DNA of 64,000 bases, taken from Delphinus delphis (taxonomy: Eukaryota > Chordata > Mammalia > Artiodactyla > Delphinidae). The number at the start of each line of letters is the position of its first letter. Position 1 is the first letter of the stretch. This document shows, piece by piece, positions 1-10,837 of the stretch. The position numbers were made by a program, and so were the translations under genes. Under the pieces are notes generated by a model. It saw only the letters and a list, made by a program, of their open reading frames with translations, ran no database searches and was not told the DNA's origin. Location: the NCBI RefSeq assembly GCF_949987515.2, contig NC_082690.1, positions 107,072,400-107,136,399 of the forward strand, read 5' to 3'.

Positions 1-1487
1 GGTGACCCCAGGCCCTGGGCAAGGACAGGTCCCAGCCCCTCCTCAGTTAAAGGAAGGCGGGAGCGGGGTTCCGGAAGGACTGGGGTCGTTTAGTTAAATG
101 CAAGGCATCTTTATTGAAGGAGACCTCAGTCTCCCCTGTCACTGTGCAGCAGGAGACGTGCCCCAGTGGACAGGGCTGGCAGGGAGGGACAGGAGGGCAG
201 TGGGCTCCCAGCTGACACCAGCGCCCCCCTGCCCCCCGCAGCAGGCAGGGGACCTGGCCCCACCTGGCCCAGTCTGTGGGGAGTGGGGCTAACTCTGAGG
301 CCCGAGCGATTCCCAGTGGACAGGACCCCAGACTGGGGAGTGGCTGATGCATGCGGCCCTGAGGTCCCAGCCGGGGAGGCCACGCTGGGGTTGCCCTCCT
401 GTGTGGCCCCCAGAACCTGGAATCCAGGAACTGGGTTCAAGCCCCAGCCCTGCCCCTTCTACACAGTGTGGCCCCTGGCAGGGCTTCCGGCCCCCGAGGC
501 CCCACTGCCTTGTCCGCCAGCTTTCCATAACCCTCTGGAGCCAGAACTAGTGTCTGGGGCCCAGTTCCCCAGAAGCAGAGCCTGAGTCAAGGATTCTGGT
601 GCAAGCCGGTCATTGAGGGAAGGCCCTGCAAGGGGCTGGGGGCACGGAGCTCAGCGGGGAGGGTGTCTGGGCTGGAGCATGAATCCCACCACACACGTGG
701 GCCCACCTTGACGCAAAAGAGGGCCTTTAGTCTGCCCACCTGGCCGGTCATTGGCTGCAACCATCCAGGCTGGGAACAGGGAGACTGGGGGGACGGTTCC
801 CTGGAGACGAGCCTCTGTGAGCCTTAGCGGCCAGCACCCACCACAGCTGGGGAGCGTGGACCCAGAAAGGTGATGGCGGATGGGGGGGCACCAGCACCTT
901 CCGTGACAAGGTGACTAACTCAGCCATACGTACTAATGAGTGCCGGTCAGACGGAAGTTTAAAAACCAGAGATTTCCGTTTTTCCACGAAAGCCAACTCA
1001 TTTGCACCCTATGGACCAGAAATGCATCCAGGGAGGCGGCAGCCGTTCAGGGTGATCCCGGGAGACCTGACAAATGGCAGAAGGGCCTGCGGAATCATCA
1101 GAGACAGTTTAAGCTCCCTGCGTTTCTGGTCTCTTTGTATTTTGACTATTCTCCCTTAAAGCCTTAACACTTGTTATATTTGGTGATGGGTAACCAATCA
1201 GATCATTTCTCAAGCCTCCCAGGCAAGAGATTCAGAATCACTCAGAGACGTTTCCTGTTTACTGAGCTCAGATTCTTTCAAGAAAGTCAGCCACCAGAGG
1301 TCCCCCCTGGCTGGTTTCCTGTTTCATTTATACCTTCCGGGAAACCGAGGCCTGGGAAGTCCAGGTGTGTCTGAGGTCCCAGGGCCGGGGTGTGACGGGG
1401 CGAGGCACTGCCAGCTGGGGTGCAGGTGGAAGTGGCAGTGCCTCCCAGGTCCTCCTTCCCACCGCCTGACGGTGACTCTCCTTCCAG
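1..1487 (+). other. ANO1: ANO1 last intron (3' part)
   Basis: This is non-coding sequence upstream of the terminal ANO1 exon. It ends in a polypyrimidine-rich acceptor, with the AG at 1486-1487 directly before an open frame that matches the ANO1 C-terminus. The first 600 bases are GC-rich and several overlapping open frames cross them, but none resembles a known protein and I read them as chance. I recognise no clear interspersed repeat here. Confidence 0.75.
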
Positions 1488-1736
1488 AACCTGGTCATGT
1501 TCATGAGCGACTTTGTGGACTGGGTCATCCCTGACATCCCCAAGGACATCAGCCAGCAGATGCACAAGGAGAAGGTGCTCATGGTGGAGCTATTCATGAG
1601 GGAGGAGCAGGGCAAACAACAGCTGCTGGACACGTGGATGGAGAAGGACCGGAAGAAGGCGGAGCCCTTCAACAACCACAGCCCCACCCCTCCTGCCCCG
1701 CCGGACAGCCCCGACTTCCCTGGGGGCACCCCGTAG
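1488..1736 (+). CDS. ANO1: ANO1 (TMEM16A) terminal coding exon, partial gene
   Basis: This exon encodes the last 82 residues of anoctamin-1, the plasma-membrane calcium-activated chloride channel of secretory epithelia, smooth muscle and pacemaker cells. It opens in phase 0 after an AG at 1486-1487 and stops with TAG at 1734-1736. The first about 25 residues (NLVMFMSDFVDWVIPD and on) are the end of the last transmembrane helix. The acidic pair in VDWVIPD has the spacing of the residues reported to form an accessory calcium site in mouse TMEM16A. Next comes the conserved cytosolic segment PKDISQQMHKEKVLMVELFM, then a charged helix with EEQGKQQLLDTWMEK. The final about 25 residues are proline-rich and variable, ending in GGTP where human ANO1, as I recall it, ends in GGVL. 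All upstream exons lie before this window. Identity is near certain from the conserved block. Confidence 0.96.
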   Translation, partial: NLVMFMSDFVDWVIPDIPKDISQQMHKEKVLMVELFMREEQGKQQLLDTWMEKDRKKAEPFNNHSPTPPAPPDSPDFPGGTP

Positions 1737-3240
1737 CTGCCGGGCATCCCCATCGACGACGCGCGCCCTCTCCCGGGGCAGGCGACTTCTCACAGCTCCC
1801 TGGCCCAGTGGTTCCTGGGTTTGTGGCAGCCCTGGAAGACCACTTTCTTCTGATAGGACAACATTTCCCCGTCTTTTTCTGTTTGTTTGTTTGTTTTTTT
1901 TTCTTGTTTTTGCACAAAACCATTAGGCAGGGAATTCTGTTATCTTTAGGATTCAAGGTTAATCAGAATGATTGCTGGGGACAGGGTGATACACAGCGGA
2001 TGCAGGCGCGTTGCGGAAGCGATGCTTGGAGTCTGGGGTCTCCTTGGCCGTTAGCGTGAGAAGCAGCTCCCAGAAGACATCTTCTTTAATCCTCCTGATG
2101 CCTTAAGAGAGAGGCGAGGTGGTATTCCAAGGCATTAGACAAAAGCTGGTGTGAGATTTGAGGGCAAACAGAGAAGTGGATGAGGAATAAACGATGCTGA
2201 CACCAGTTCCAAAAGACATCACCTGTCTCTAGGTTGAAAAAGTGAGATTTTTCATCACCTTTTCTTTCCCTGGATTCAGAAACCGAGACACTGGTCAGAA
2301 AGAGAGGTGCCCTGGCTCTGTCCACTCAGAGGGCCAGGAAACTCTGAATTTACTCTTGGAGAACTAGCGGGGTGCAGGTGTCCTGAATGAGCGGTGACCG
2401 GTACCTCCGGGGTCCCCACCAGCAGCCACACGCTTCCCCCACCTCAGGGTGATAGAAAAACGGGCGGTGAGGGATTATGACCTCAGAGGCATTTCTGCAG
2501 ACGGCTTCAGGGTTGCAAGAAGTCTTAAGGCTTCTGGGGGTACTTTTGCAGCTTCAGAATATTTATTGGGCTTTTTTTAAAATCAATTCTACAGTGGATG
2601 TAAGGGTTTTTTCTCTGTAGCTCAAAGGCGGAAGGCTTTTATTTTATTAGCTAACCAAATATCATTGAGAGGAATTTAAAATACTGTTAATACCAAAGAT
2701 TTTTATCAATAAAGGCTTCTATTTTGGTAACACTTCTCTATATTTTTACTTACAGGAATGTTACTGTTGGACTATTATCATTTTAAAAGCTTGTGAAAAC
2801 GAATCTCATAGCCGATAAGAATGATCTCAATTTGCAGCCATTATACTAACCGATGATCTGAAATTTCTCAAGCACCCAGAGAAACATAATAGAAATGTGT
2901 CACCAAAGGGAGGGACGAAAAGATAAACGTGTCTGTCTTGAACGTGTGGTCGGTGAGACGCTGACATTCCTGTGAGCTGTCAACTAGGGGGGACGTCCGT
3001 AGGCGTAGCAGATTTTTGTTATTTGCTAAAGTCATGCAATCTGATGCTTCTACTTTCTCTTGTACAGTAAGTGGTTTGAAATGGGGTTTTTTGTATATAA
3101 ACATTGTATTAAAAATGAGGTGATTACCAAAAAACCTTTTCTGGAAACCATTCTTTTTTTAAAAAAAGTGAGTGTACACAAATCCACAGAGGACCGTGGC
3201 TGAACGCTCATCTGAATACATTTGCATACATGACACCTTC
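1737..3240 (+). other. ANO1: ANO1 3'UTR, with candidate poly(A) signals
   Basis: This AT-rich sequence follows the ANO1 stop and holds no recognisable transposon, unlike the DNA after it. AATAAA hexamers lie at 2186-2191 and 2708-2713; the second, in a context reading CAATAAAGGCTTC, looks the stronger. Similar low-repeat AT-rich sequence continues to about 3.24 kb, so a longer 3'UTR ending there is also possible. The exact cleavage site cannot be fixed without transcript data. Confidence 0.6.
2708..2713 (+). promoter_or_regulatory. Candidate ANO1 polyadenylation signal AATAAA
   Basis: This is a canonical AATAAA about 970 bases after the stop codon, followed by T-rich sequence (2716-2750) of the kind found near cleavage sites. 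It is the best of the candidates in the 3'UTR. Confidence 0.5.
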
Positions 3241-3907
3241 CTCTCAAAGCCTGTCCACGTGACTTCTGCCCCCGGAAACTCGAGGGGCCGAGCCCAGAGC
3301 CCTGTGGTTGGACCTGCACATGTGGAGGGACCCATAAACCTCCACACCCTCAGCCCCAGACACATGGCTCTTCAGGATGTTCCTGGGGCATTGTCTGTCC
3401 GCGAGTGCGTGCATGGGTGTGTGTGTGTGCACACGTGTGTGGTTTGCGTGCATGTGCGTTTCTGTGTTGTTTTGTCTGTGTGTGTGCATGCCTGTACCCG
3501 TATGTGCGCCGGGGAGGGGGGCATTGTGGTCACACCTTCCCAGCAGCCTCTTCCACAATACCCAGATCCCAACCCCTGGTGCCTGCAACCCGACAGAGTT
3601 TTTAGTATTTTGGATTTTGTGGACCTAAAATCTCCCCCAAGCCTTTTTGGGACCATCCCAGGGTTGCCAGTGCTTTCATTTGGGCCAGTGGGGGCACTAT
3701 TTCTTTAATTCATTACCTATAATCACCATCATTTCATGAAAGAAAGACTATCTTTCGCACTCAAACGTCAGCAAGACCTCGACCCGCACACCCGCAGGGC
3801 CAGGGAGGGCCTCGGGCGCCCCTTGTGCTGCTGTGTCCCCAGGGAAATCTCAGCAAATCCAAGCTCACGAGGCCCTGGCTGGGCTCGGTCAAGAATGTCC
3901 TTCTGGG
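3241..3907. other. Unique spacer with a TG-rich microsatellite
   Basis: The stretch 3403-3512 is an imperfect TG/GTGC-rich tract (tgtgtgtgtgcac units). No gene or clear transposon is visible in the rest. Confidence 0.6.
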
Positions 3908-4037
3908 GAATTTGCTGGCGGTCCAGTGGTTAAGACTCTGCGCTTCCACTGCAGGGGGTGAGGGTTCAATCCCTGGTCGGGGAACTAAGATCCCATATGC
4001 CGTGCAAGGCGGCCCAAAAATAAATTAAAAAATAAAA
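3908..4037 (+). mobile_element. CHR-type short tRNA-derived SINE
   Basis: A tRNA-Glu-like head (GGCGGTCCAGTGGTTAAGAC, then GGGTTCAATCCC as B box) is followed by GGAACTAAGATCCCA and an A-rich tail. TCCTTCT occurs on both sides (about 3899 and 4041) and fits a short target-site duplication. Confidence 0.85.
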
Positions 4038-4239
4038 GTTCCTTCTAAAGCTTTGGAACCTCTTCCTTAGTCCTGATGAGGGTGGCTCCCAGGGCCAGCA
4101 TGGCCGGAAGCCCTCCCCTTTTATGGGTCCTCCCAGGGGAAGGATCTTTGGCCCCAGTGAGTACATGAGCGAACAGTCTCAGAGTGGGGAGGTGACTTGC
4201 CCTAGATCACGGGGCTCCTTGGCACCCCTTAGAGAGATC

Positions 4240-4870
4240 CATCCAGGCAACGTTCCAGATGAAGCCGCGAGCAAGGCAGACACGGCCCCTTCCCTCAGGG
4301 GATGACCTCTTGCAGTGGGCATCAGAGGCTGAACAAGAAAATGAACCCAGCACCAGATCATCTCAGAGGAAGGAAGGGGGCTAATGAAAATGAAACAGGG
4401 GTGTGACTGAGAGTGACCAAGCTGGGCAGGCAGGTCCCTGGAGTCTGAACAAGGAGGAGCCAGAATGTAAAACCCTGGAGGAAGGCAGGATGGTTCAGGC
4501 AGCAGAGTGCATGTGCAAAGGCCCTGAGGCAGCAGTGTGCTGGGTGAGTTGGAGGAGCATCAAGAAGTTCATCACGTCTGGAGGGGAGGCACGGGGGGGA
4601 GGGGCAGGAGATGGGGCAGGAATCGGGGACCAACTTGCACCAGCCCCCGGCTTAGTGAGGACCTCAAGCTTGGTGGTAAGTCCACGGCAGGGTCTGGCGG
4701 TCTTAACCAGCGGTCTTAACCAGCACAGTGATGGACCTGATTCACATTTTGAGGTCTTGGTGGCTTTGGATGGACACTGCAGTGGGGTGGGGAGCCACAG
4801 AGGAGAGTTGCAGAAATTCGGATGAGCAATAATTGGATTTGGACGAGGGTGGTAGAGGTGGGTGGAAGAA
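4240..4870 (-). mobile_element. L2 LINE fragment, ancient
   Basis: The sequence reads as the reverse complement of the mammalian L2 3' region. The most recognisable block is GTGCAAAGGCCCTGAGGCAG (about 4513-4532), preceded by diverged text of the same family. It continues to about 4870 with decreasing similarity. A 13-bp unit is tandemly doubled at 4698-4723. Confidence 0.55.
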
Positions 4871-4939
4871 AGCCAACAGATTAACATCACAAAGACCTGG
4901 GATTTGGCAGTGAAAGGACCCCCAGAGATGAGCTGGTCA

Positions 4940-5070
4940 GAGGGTGCCATTATTTCACAGATGGACACAGTGAAGCCCAGAGAGGGTCAGGGCTCTGCTC
5001 CAGTCACACAGCAAGCTGGCTACACAGCCATCCCTCGGACCCAGGCCCCTGGCACCCAGCACTGAACAGT
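4940..5070 (-). mobile_element. MIR SINE, ancient
   Basis: The sequence reads as reverse-complement MIR: a TTTCACAGATGG-like core, then CCCAGAGAGGGTCAGG, CACACAGCAAG and an ACCCAGGCC segment in MIR order. Confidence 0.7.
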
Positions 5071-5874
5071 TTCTGCTTCTGGTTCCTGGAGTGGTGTGGC
5101 AGGAGCTGGGCAGGGCTGGGCCCCCAAGCACAGACAGTGAAGGACCAGGGCCTGCAGGGGGCCTGAGGTCTGGGGCGGGGGGCACTCATGCCAGCATCTT
5201 TTATGGGGACTCAGCAGCTCTCCTGAAGGTGGAGGCTGCTGTGAGCTGCAATCAGCCCAAGATACCTCTGTTTGTTAGGTTCAGTGCTTGTTAAATTTTT
5301 TTAGTTAATTTAATATATAAAAACCCGGTACATACACATAGAAATCCAGATTTGTATGTTCTCTTGAAAAATCACGCCATCTGATGACACAGCTCTATTT
5401 TTCACCATGTCACATTCTTGCACTCGACTGGAGACCGGTGGTGGCCCTTCTTTAGAAGGTGCGTGTCCTTTCTGACAATCACGGCCCCTCTCCCCACTCT
5501 CCCCCTGGCTGAGGGGGCGGCTGAGGCTGCAGCTCCTGGAGTCACTGGCCCTTCGAGACAAGCCGCAGGCCCGGTCCCTTTCCTGGGATCCAGGACCAGC
5601 TGTGGGCTTCCCTGGAACTGAGCTTGGCCAAGGTGTGTGCCTGAGACAGGGCTGTCCCTGCCCCAAGGCTGCAATCAGAGCCCCTGGCCCTGGCACCCAC
5701 ATCCCCAGCACACACACACTTTCACCTGCAGGTTCCCGTGCCCCCCACCACAGGTGGTGTGTGCCCCACACTTCGGCAACACTCATTCACCCATCCCTGT
5801 TTTGTAAGAGCCACAGCAAAGTAGAAATGCTAACACTCGCCAGAAAAGAGGCCAGGAAGCAGCACTGACATAGT
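5071..5874. other. Spacer, no gene seen
   Basis: This is moderately GC-rich DNA without a convincing exon. A diverged L2-like end (GTGCCAGGCATGG ... TGAATGAATGAA) closes it at about 5873-5918. Confidence 0.5.
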
Positions 5875-5903
5875 GCCAGGCATGGAGGAGGCACCAGAAA
5901 GTG

Positions 5904-6083
5904 CTGAATGAATGAATAAGTGAGTGAGGGATGGATGGATGGATGGATGGGTGGGTGGATGGATATGGGAGGGAGGGAGAAATGAAAGGTGGATGGATGG
6001 ATGGACATTTGCATGGATGGATGAGTGGATGGATGGATGGATGGATGGATGGATGGATGGACATTTGAATGGATGGATGGATG
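5904..6083. repeat. (GGAT)n / (ATGG)n microsatellite-minisatellite
   Basis: About 180 bases are built from GGAT units with variants (GGGT, GGGA) and two interspersed ACATTTG segments at about 6004 and 6061. These give a higher-order unit of roughly 57 bases. It begins in the TGAATGAATGAA end of an L2-like repeat, a common seed of such arrays. Confidence 0.9.
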
Positions 6084-6448
6084 GCAAAAAGCCTGATGAC
6101 TAGGCCTTTCTGCCTTTGAGCCAAGTGGACCTCTGAGTCAAGCTGACAGGGATGGTGGCGGAGGAGGTGAGGGGCCCATGGGAGGGAAGGTGTGGTGCCC
6201 TCTGGACCACAGATATGCCCACAGCAAGCAGCCCACCCCCTGCCCACTCACAGCCTTTGTCAGAGAAGCCTGTAGCAAAGATACATCTGTTGCCCAGAGA
6301 CACCGACTTGGCTCAGCACAAGCATTTTAAGCCTGGTTTGCTCAGAAGGGCTGGTGGACATTGCCCCTGCCGAGAGCCTGTCAGGATGCACCCCTGGGAA
6401 AAAGGCAACCTTGTACATACTAAGGTCTGATTTCCTGAGCTCTGCCGG
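6084..6448. other. Spacer, no gene seen
   Basis: No recognisable exon, RNA or transposon is visible between the GGAT array and the 47-bp duplication. Confidence 0.5.
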
Positions 6449-6542
6449 GTAATTTATTTAGTGTGTCCATTTCTGCTGTCCCCTCTCTGCACCCCGTAAT
6501 TTATTTAGTGTGTCCATTCCTGCTGTCCCCTCTCCGCAGCCC
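6449..6542 (+). repeat. 47-bp tandem duplication (two copies)
   Basis: The segment starting GTAATTTATTTAGTGTGTCC at 6449 recurs at 6496 with only a few differences (TTTCTG/TTCCTG, CTCTGCAC/CTCCGCAG). This is a recent local duplication. Confidence 0.9.
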
Positions 6543-6577
6543 CCACCCCCTCCCCTTCATCTCTCTCTCCCCCAACA

Positions 6578-6787
6578 TTTTTTTTTTTTTTTTTTTTTTG
6601 CGGTACTCAGGCCTCTCACCGCTGTGGCCTCTCCCGTTGCGGAGTACAGGCTCCGGACGCGCAGGCTCAGCGGCTATGGCTCACGGGCCCAGCCGCTCCG
6701 CGGCATGTGGGATCTTCCCGGACCGGGGCACGAACCCGTGTCCCCTGCATCGGCGGACCCTCAACCACTGCGCCACCAGGGAAGCCC
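6578..6787 (-). mobile_element. CHR-1 SINE, full length, minus strand
   Basis: A poly(T) tract at 6578-6599 is followed by the reverse complement of the CHR-1 body, ending GGCGCAGTGG-like head sequence as CCACTGCGCCACCAGGGAAG. CTCCCCCAACAT flanks both ends (about 6566 and 6788), an intact target-site duplication, so the insertion is fairly young. Confidence 0.96.
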
Positions 6788-7094
6788 CCTCCCCCAACAT
6801 TTTTTATTGAAGTATAACATACAAAAAACTACACAGATCTTGAGTATACGATCAATTTCCCCAGAAATCACACGCCTCTGCAGTCAGGACTCAGAATGTT
6901 ACAGCACCCAGGAAGCCTCCCTTGGCGCTCCCCTCTGGTCACCCCTCCTCACCCAGCTGTCACCGTCCTGATGGCTATCCTGACCTCAGCAGGAGTGTTT
7001 GTCTGGTTTCGCTTGTGGGTGGCTGCCGCCTCCTGCTGGCTGTCTGTGGGAACTGCCCTTAGGGAAGAAAGAGACCCAGCATGTGCGGCCTGTA

Positions 7095-7490
7095 TAGGTT
7101 TTCTGTTTGTGGGCGGGGCAGATGACCACGAACCCAGTGGCTTAAAACACCAACGTACTACCTTACAGTTCCGTGGGCCGGATGTCTGACACAAGTCTCA
7201 CTGGGCTAAGAGGAAGGTGTGGGCAGGGCTGGGCCCCTCCCGCCATCTCCAGGCCAGCCATGGCGGCCAGTCCTTCTCCCGCAGCTGTCTCTCCAGCTCT
7301 CCGCTCATGAGGACCATGATGGGTTGGGTCCTTGGGATAACCCAGGATGATCGCCCCATCTCAAAGTCCTTCATCTTCATCACACCTGCAAAGTCACTCC
7401 TGCCATGTAAACTAACTCGTTCACAAGGTCTGGGAATTGGGATTGGACACCTTGGGGGCCATTGTCCCGTCCACCATGTACCCCTGCCCC
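7095..7490 (-). mobile_element. MLT1-type MaLR LTR, ancient
   Basis: Reads as the reverse complement of a mammalian ERVL-MaLR LTR: AGTGGCTTAAAACACC near the start, GGATAACCCAGGATGATC in the middle and a GGACACCTTGGGGGCC end. The subfamily is not certain. Confidence 0.65.
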
Positions 7491-7721
7491 CGGGAAGGAG
7501 GGTTTTTTTGGAAAAAACTAACTACCCCCAAGCAAAGCCCAGAATCCCCAAATATCTAAGCAGAGACTTCAAAAGGAATGAGAAAGACCAAAACAAACAA
7601 AAAGAAAGATCCCGGAGCACACCGAGACGACACAGGAGAAAAAGAAAGGAAAGTAACTCTGTTCACCGTCCTCATGAATAACGACCAATGTTCATCCATG
7701 AAACAGGCAATAGATGCATTT

Positions 7722-7855
7722 TCTTTCTTTTTTTTTTTAAATTTTATTTATTTTTGGCTGCACTGGGTCTTCGTCGCTGTGCGTGGGCTTTCTCTAGTTG
7801 CAGCGAGCCGGGGCTACGGGGCTACTCTTCGTTGTGGCGCGTGGGCTTCTCATTT
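7722..7855 (-). mobile_element. CHR-2 SINE fragment, 5' truncated
   Basis: Poly(T)/AT-rich tail sequence is followed by TGGGTCTTCGTCGC ... GGGCTTTCTCTAGTTGCAGC, the reverse complement of the CHR-2 3' half. The tRNA head is absent. Confidence 0.85.
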
Positions 7856-7867
7856 CTTTTTTTAAAG

Positions 7868-8463
7868 AAACAATGTCAAGTGAAAGGAAAACACATAAAC
7901 TGGACTTCGTCAAAATTTAAGAATTTTTTGCATCAAAGGATACCCAATCAACAGTGAAACAGCAATTCACAAAATGGGAGAAAATATTTGCAAACCATGT
8001 TTCTGATTAGGAGTTTATATTTGGAATATATAAGGATCCCCTTCAACTGAGCAAGAAAAAGACAAGCAACCCAGTTAAAAGTGCGCAGAGGCCTTGAATA
8101 GGCATTTCTCCAGAGGAGACATACAAATGGTCAATGAGCACATGAAAAGATACTCAAGATGCTCAAGATGGTCATCAGGGAAACGCAAATCAAACCCACG
8201 AGACACCACTGCACACCCATTAGGAAGCCTATTATCCAACAAACACAAAATAATAAGAGTTGGTGAGGCTGCGGAGAAATTGGAACCTTGTACATTGCTG
8301 TTAGGAATGTAAAATGGTGCAGCTGCTACGGGAAACACTTCGACGGTTTTTCAAAAACATTAAACATAGAATGACCGTATGATCCAGCAATTCCACTTCC
8401 GGATATATAAACAAAAGAATTTAAAGCAGGGACTCAAACAGACAGTTGTACACTCATGTTCAC
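7868..8463 (+). mobile_element. L1 (old L1M type) 3' fragment
   Basis: The text runs through the end of L1 ORF2 into the 3' region in order: ACTTCGTCAAAATTTAAG, CAAAATGGGAGAAAATATTT, AACCTTGTACATTGCTGTTA and ATGATCCAGCAATTCCACTT are the recognisable blocks. It is heavily mutated and codes for nothing. Confidence 0.8.
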
Positions 8464-8469
8464 CTGTGG

Positions 8470-8680
8470 CTTCACGGGGAGTTTCCTATGATCAGTTGAT
8501 AGAGGGAGAGAACACTCAGGCCTGGTTTATGGGGGGTTCTACGTGATACACAGGCACCCCCGAAAGTGGACGGTTGCAGCACTACAGCCTCTCTCTGAGG
8601 CATCCCTGAGGGACAGCGGTGAAGAGAAATCCTTTAGGTGGGCAGAACTTCTATCAGAATACTTGAAGGCATGAGAAGGA
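8470..8680 (+). pseudogene. Probable endogenous-retrovirus pol remnant (RNase H region)
   Basis: About 200 bases translate, in one interrupted frame, into sequence resembling the RNase H portion of an old ERV pol gene. It is short and contains a stop, with no flanking LTR of its own that I can see. This is an isolated dead fragment, identified from general resemblance only. Confidence 0.4.
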
Positions 8681-9227
8681 GCCTGGGGCGGGCTGGGGGG
8701 GGGGTAGTGTTCCAGGACTTATTTGACATCAATAGACATGCCACCCAATGACAACAGAGCACCCTTTTTTTCTCTCAAGAACCCAGGGAACACTTACCAA
8801 GATAGACCACATACTAGGCCCTAAAACAAGCTCAACAAGTTTAAAAGAATTGAAACCATCCAGAGTGTGTTCTCTGCCATAAGGGAATCAAAGTAGGAAT
8901 CAATGACAGAAAGACAACAGGAAAATCTCTAAACACACGTACATTACACAGCATACTTCCAAATAATCCATGGGTCAAAGAGAAAGTCCAAGAGGAAATA
9001 ACAATACATAGAAATGAATGAAAATGAAAACACAGCATATCAAAATTTGTGAGACAAAGCTAAAGTAATGTTGAAAGGAAAATCCATAAAACTAAATGCT
9101 TACCTTAGAAATAAATAGCCTATGTGCCCACCTCAACAAACTAGAACAAAAAAAGAGCAAAATAAATCCAAAGCAAGGAGAGGGAAATAAAATATCCAAG
9201 ACAAGCAAAAAAAAAATGAAATAAAGG

Positions 9228-9456
9228 GCTTCCCTGGTGGCGCAGTGGTTGAGAGTCCGCCTGCCGATGCAGGGGACGCGGGTTCATGCCCCGGTCCGGG
9301 AAGATCCCACATGCCGCGGAGCGGCTGGGCCCGTGGGCCATGGCCGCTGAGCCTGCGCATCCGGAGCCTGTGCTCCGCAATGGGAGAGGCCACAACAGTG
9401 AGAGGCCTGCGTCCGGCAAAAAAAAAAATAATAATAAAAAAAATAAAAATAAATTA
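9228..9456 (+). mobile_element. CHR-1 SINE nested in L1
   Basis: Full CHR-1 body from GGGCTTCCCTGGTGGCGCAG to GGCCACAACAGTGAGAGGCC, with a mixed A/AAT tail. It lies inside the old L1. Confidence 0.95.
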
Positions 9457-9636
9457 AAAGTTGGGGGGGATAGAGAAAAATCATTGAAACAAAAAGCTGG
9501 TTCCTTACAAATAAATAAAATCAATAAACCTCTAGCAAGACAGAGAAACTTAAAGAGAGAAGACACAAATCACGAATTTCAGGAATGACATTGAGGGTTC
9601 ATTATAGGTCTGATAGCCATTAAAAGGATAACGTTA

Positions 9637-9963
9637 CAGACTGAACATGTTCCCCCAAAATTCATATGTTGAAACTCTACCCTCCCCCCTTGTGATAGTG
9701 TTCAAAGGTGGGGCCCCCATGATGCAATTAGTGCCCTTAAAAGAGTCTGGAGAGAACTTGCTTCCCTCTCTGTTCTTCTCCACGTGAGGCTACGATGAGA
9801 ACTCAGAGTCTGCACTCTGGAACAGGCCCTCACCAGAATGCGACCCTGCTAGCACCCTGATCACAGACATCCAGGCTCCAGAACCATGAGAAATAAATTT
9901 CTGTTGTGTATAAGCCACCCAGTCTATGGTACTTTTCTAGAGCAGCATAAAATGGACTGAGAC
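9637..9963 (+). mobile_element. MST/MLT1-type MaLR solo LTR nested in L1
   Basis: Starts GACTGAACATGTTCCCCC and runs through CAAAATTCATATGTTGAAAC, the GTGATAG segment, CACGTGAGGC and AGAAATAAATTTCTGTTG to AAAATGGACTGAGACA. This is the standard order of MaLR LTRs. No internal retroviral sequence is attached. It splits L1 text that resumes at 9964. Confidence 0.85.
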
Positions 9964-10123
9964 ACAAAATAAGGGAATACTACAGATCACCATGCTCATA
10001 AAGTCTAAGGCTTAGAAAAATGGACAAATTCCTCAAAACTGCACAAACTACCAAAACTCAATTAAGATGAAATAGACAATTTGAATAGCCTTATAACCAT
10101 CAAATCCATAAAAGGAAAATTTA

Positions 10124-10340
10124 TAATTTTTTTTTTTTTTTTTTTTTGCGGTACGTGGGCTCTCACTGTTGTGACCTCTCCCATTGCGGAGCACAGGCTC
10201 CAGACGTGCAGGCTCAGCGGCCATGGCTCACGGGCCCAGCCGCTCCGCGGCATGTGGGATCTTCCCGGACCGGGGCACGAATCCGTGTCCCCTGCATCGG
10301 CAGGCGGACTCTCAACCACTGCGCCACCAGGGAAGCCCCC
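10124..10340 (-). mobile_element. CHR-1 SINE, minus strand, with target-site duplication
   Basis: Poly(T) is followed by the complete reverse CHR-1. CCATAAAAGGAAAATTT occurs at about 10107 and again at 10339, a 17-bp duplication of the L1 target. Confidence 0.96.
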
Positions 10341-10507
10341 CATAAAAGGAAAATTTGATGAACTGGACCTCATCAAGAGTTAAATTTTTTGCTCTGTGAA
10401 AGATCATGTAAAGAGGATGAAAAGATAAATTACAAACTGCGAGGTGGTGGGTCAGACGCAGGGATAATTGTGCTAATGGAGATTCAGATTAACCAAGCCT
10501 TGTACAA

Positions 10508-10620
10508 GATTCATTCAGTCAGAAATATTTTGTGAGCTCCTGTGGAGTGCCAGCCAGTGTTCTGGGCGCTTCTGCAGGGGAGACGCGGGCAAGAAACAGA
10601 GCAGGAAGCAAAACGTGTAG
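10508..10620 (-). mobile_element. L2 LINE 3' end, ancient
   Basis: Reads as the reverse complement of L2: TGTGAGCTCCTG, GAGTGCCAGCCAGTGTTCTG, then a segment ending near AACAGAGCAGGAAG. Confidence 0.6.
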
Positions 10621-10837
10621 TAACGTCAGGAGATGCCACATGCAGGGGACCGAGAAATGCGGCAGCAGGGTTGGGGATCCAGCGGATGGGGACGTGGTTT
10701 AACCCTCCCATGCCAGCCTCCTCCCTGGCCCCTCCATGTCCCCCTTACAGTAGCCGCCCTCTGGCCTCGGACCTTGGCTCTTTTCATTCTCCTCTCCCTC
10801 CATTGGTGACCTCATTCTGTGGGTGATCTAAATACTG

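Larger units (their letters stand above)
8711..10430 (+). mobile_element. Old L1 ORF2 fragment, split by three later insertions
   Basis: ORF2-type sequence can be read in order from the endonuclease end (AGATAGACCACATACTAGGC, 8801-8820) through AAAAGCTGGTTCCTTAC (9493) and GGAATACTAC (9975) to a later ORF2 block (CTCATCAAGAGTTAAA, 10370). A CHR-1 SINE (9228-9456), a MaLR LTR (9637-9963) and another CHR-1 (10124-10340) interrupt it. Only the combined order makes the single parent element visible. Confidence 0.75.

Noticed and set aside
5783..6087. Minus-strand frames rich in His-Pro-Ser-Ile
   Set aside because: Translations of the GGAT array.
9637..9963. Intact retrovirus at the LTR
   Set aside because: Only a solo MaLR LTR; no primer site, gag, pol or env beside it.
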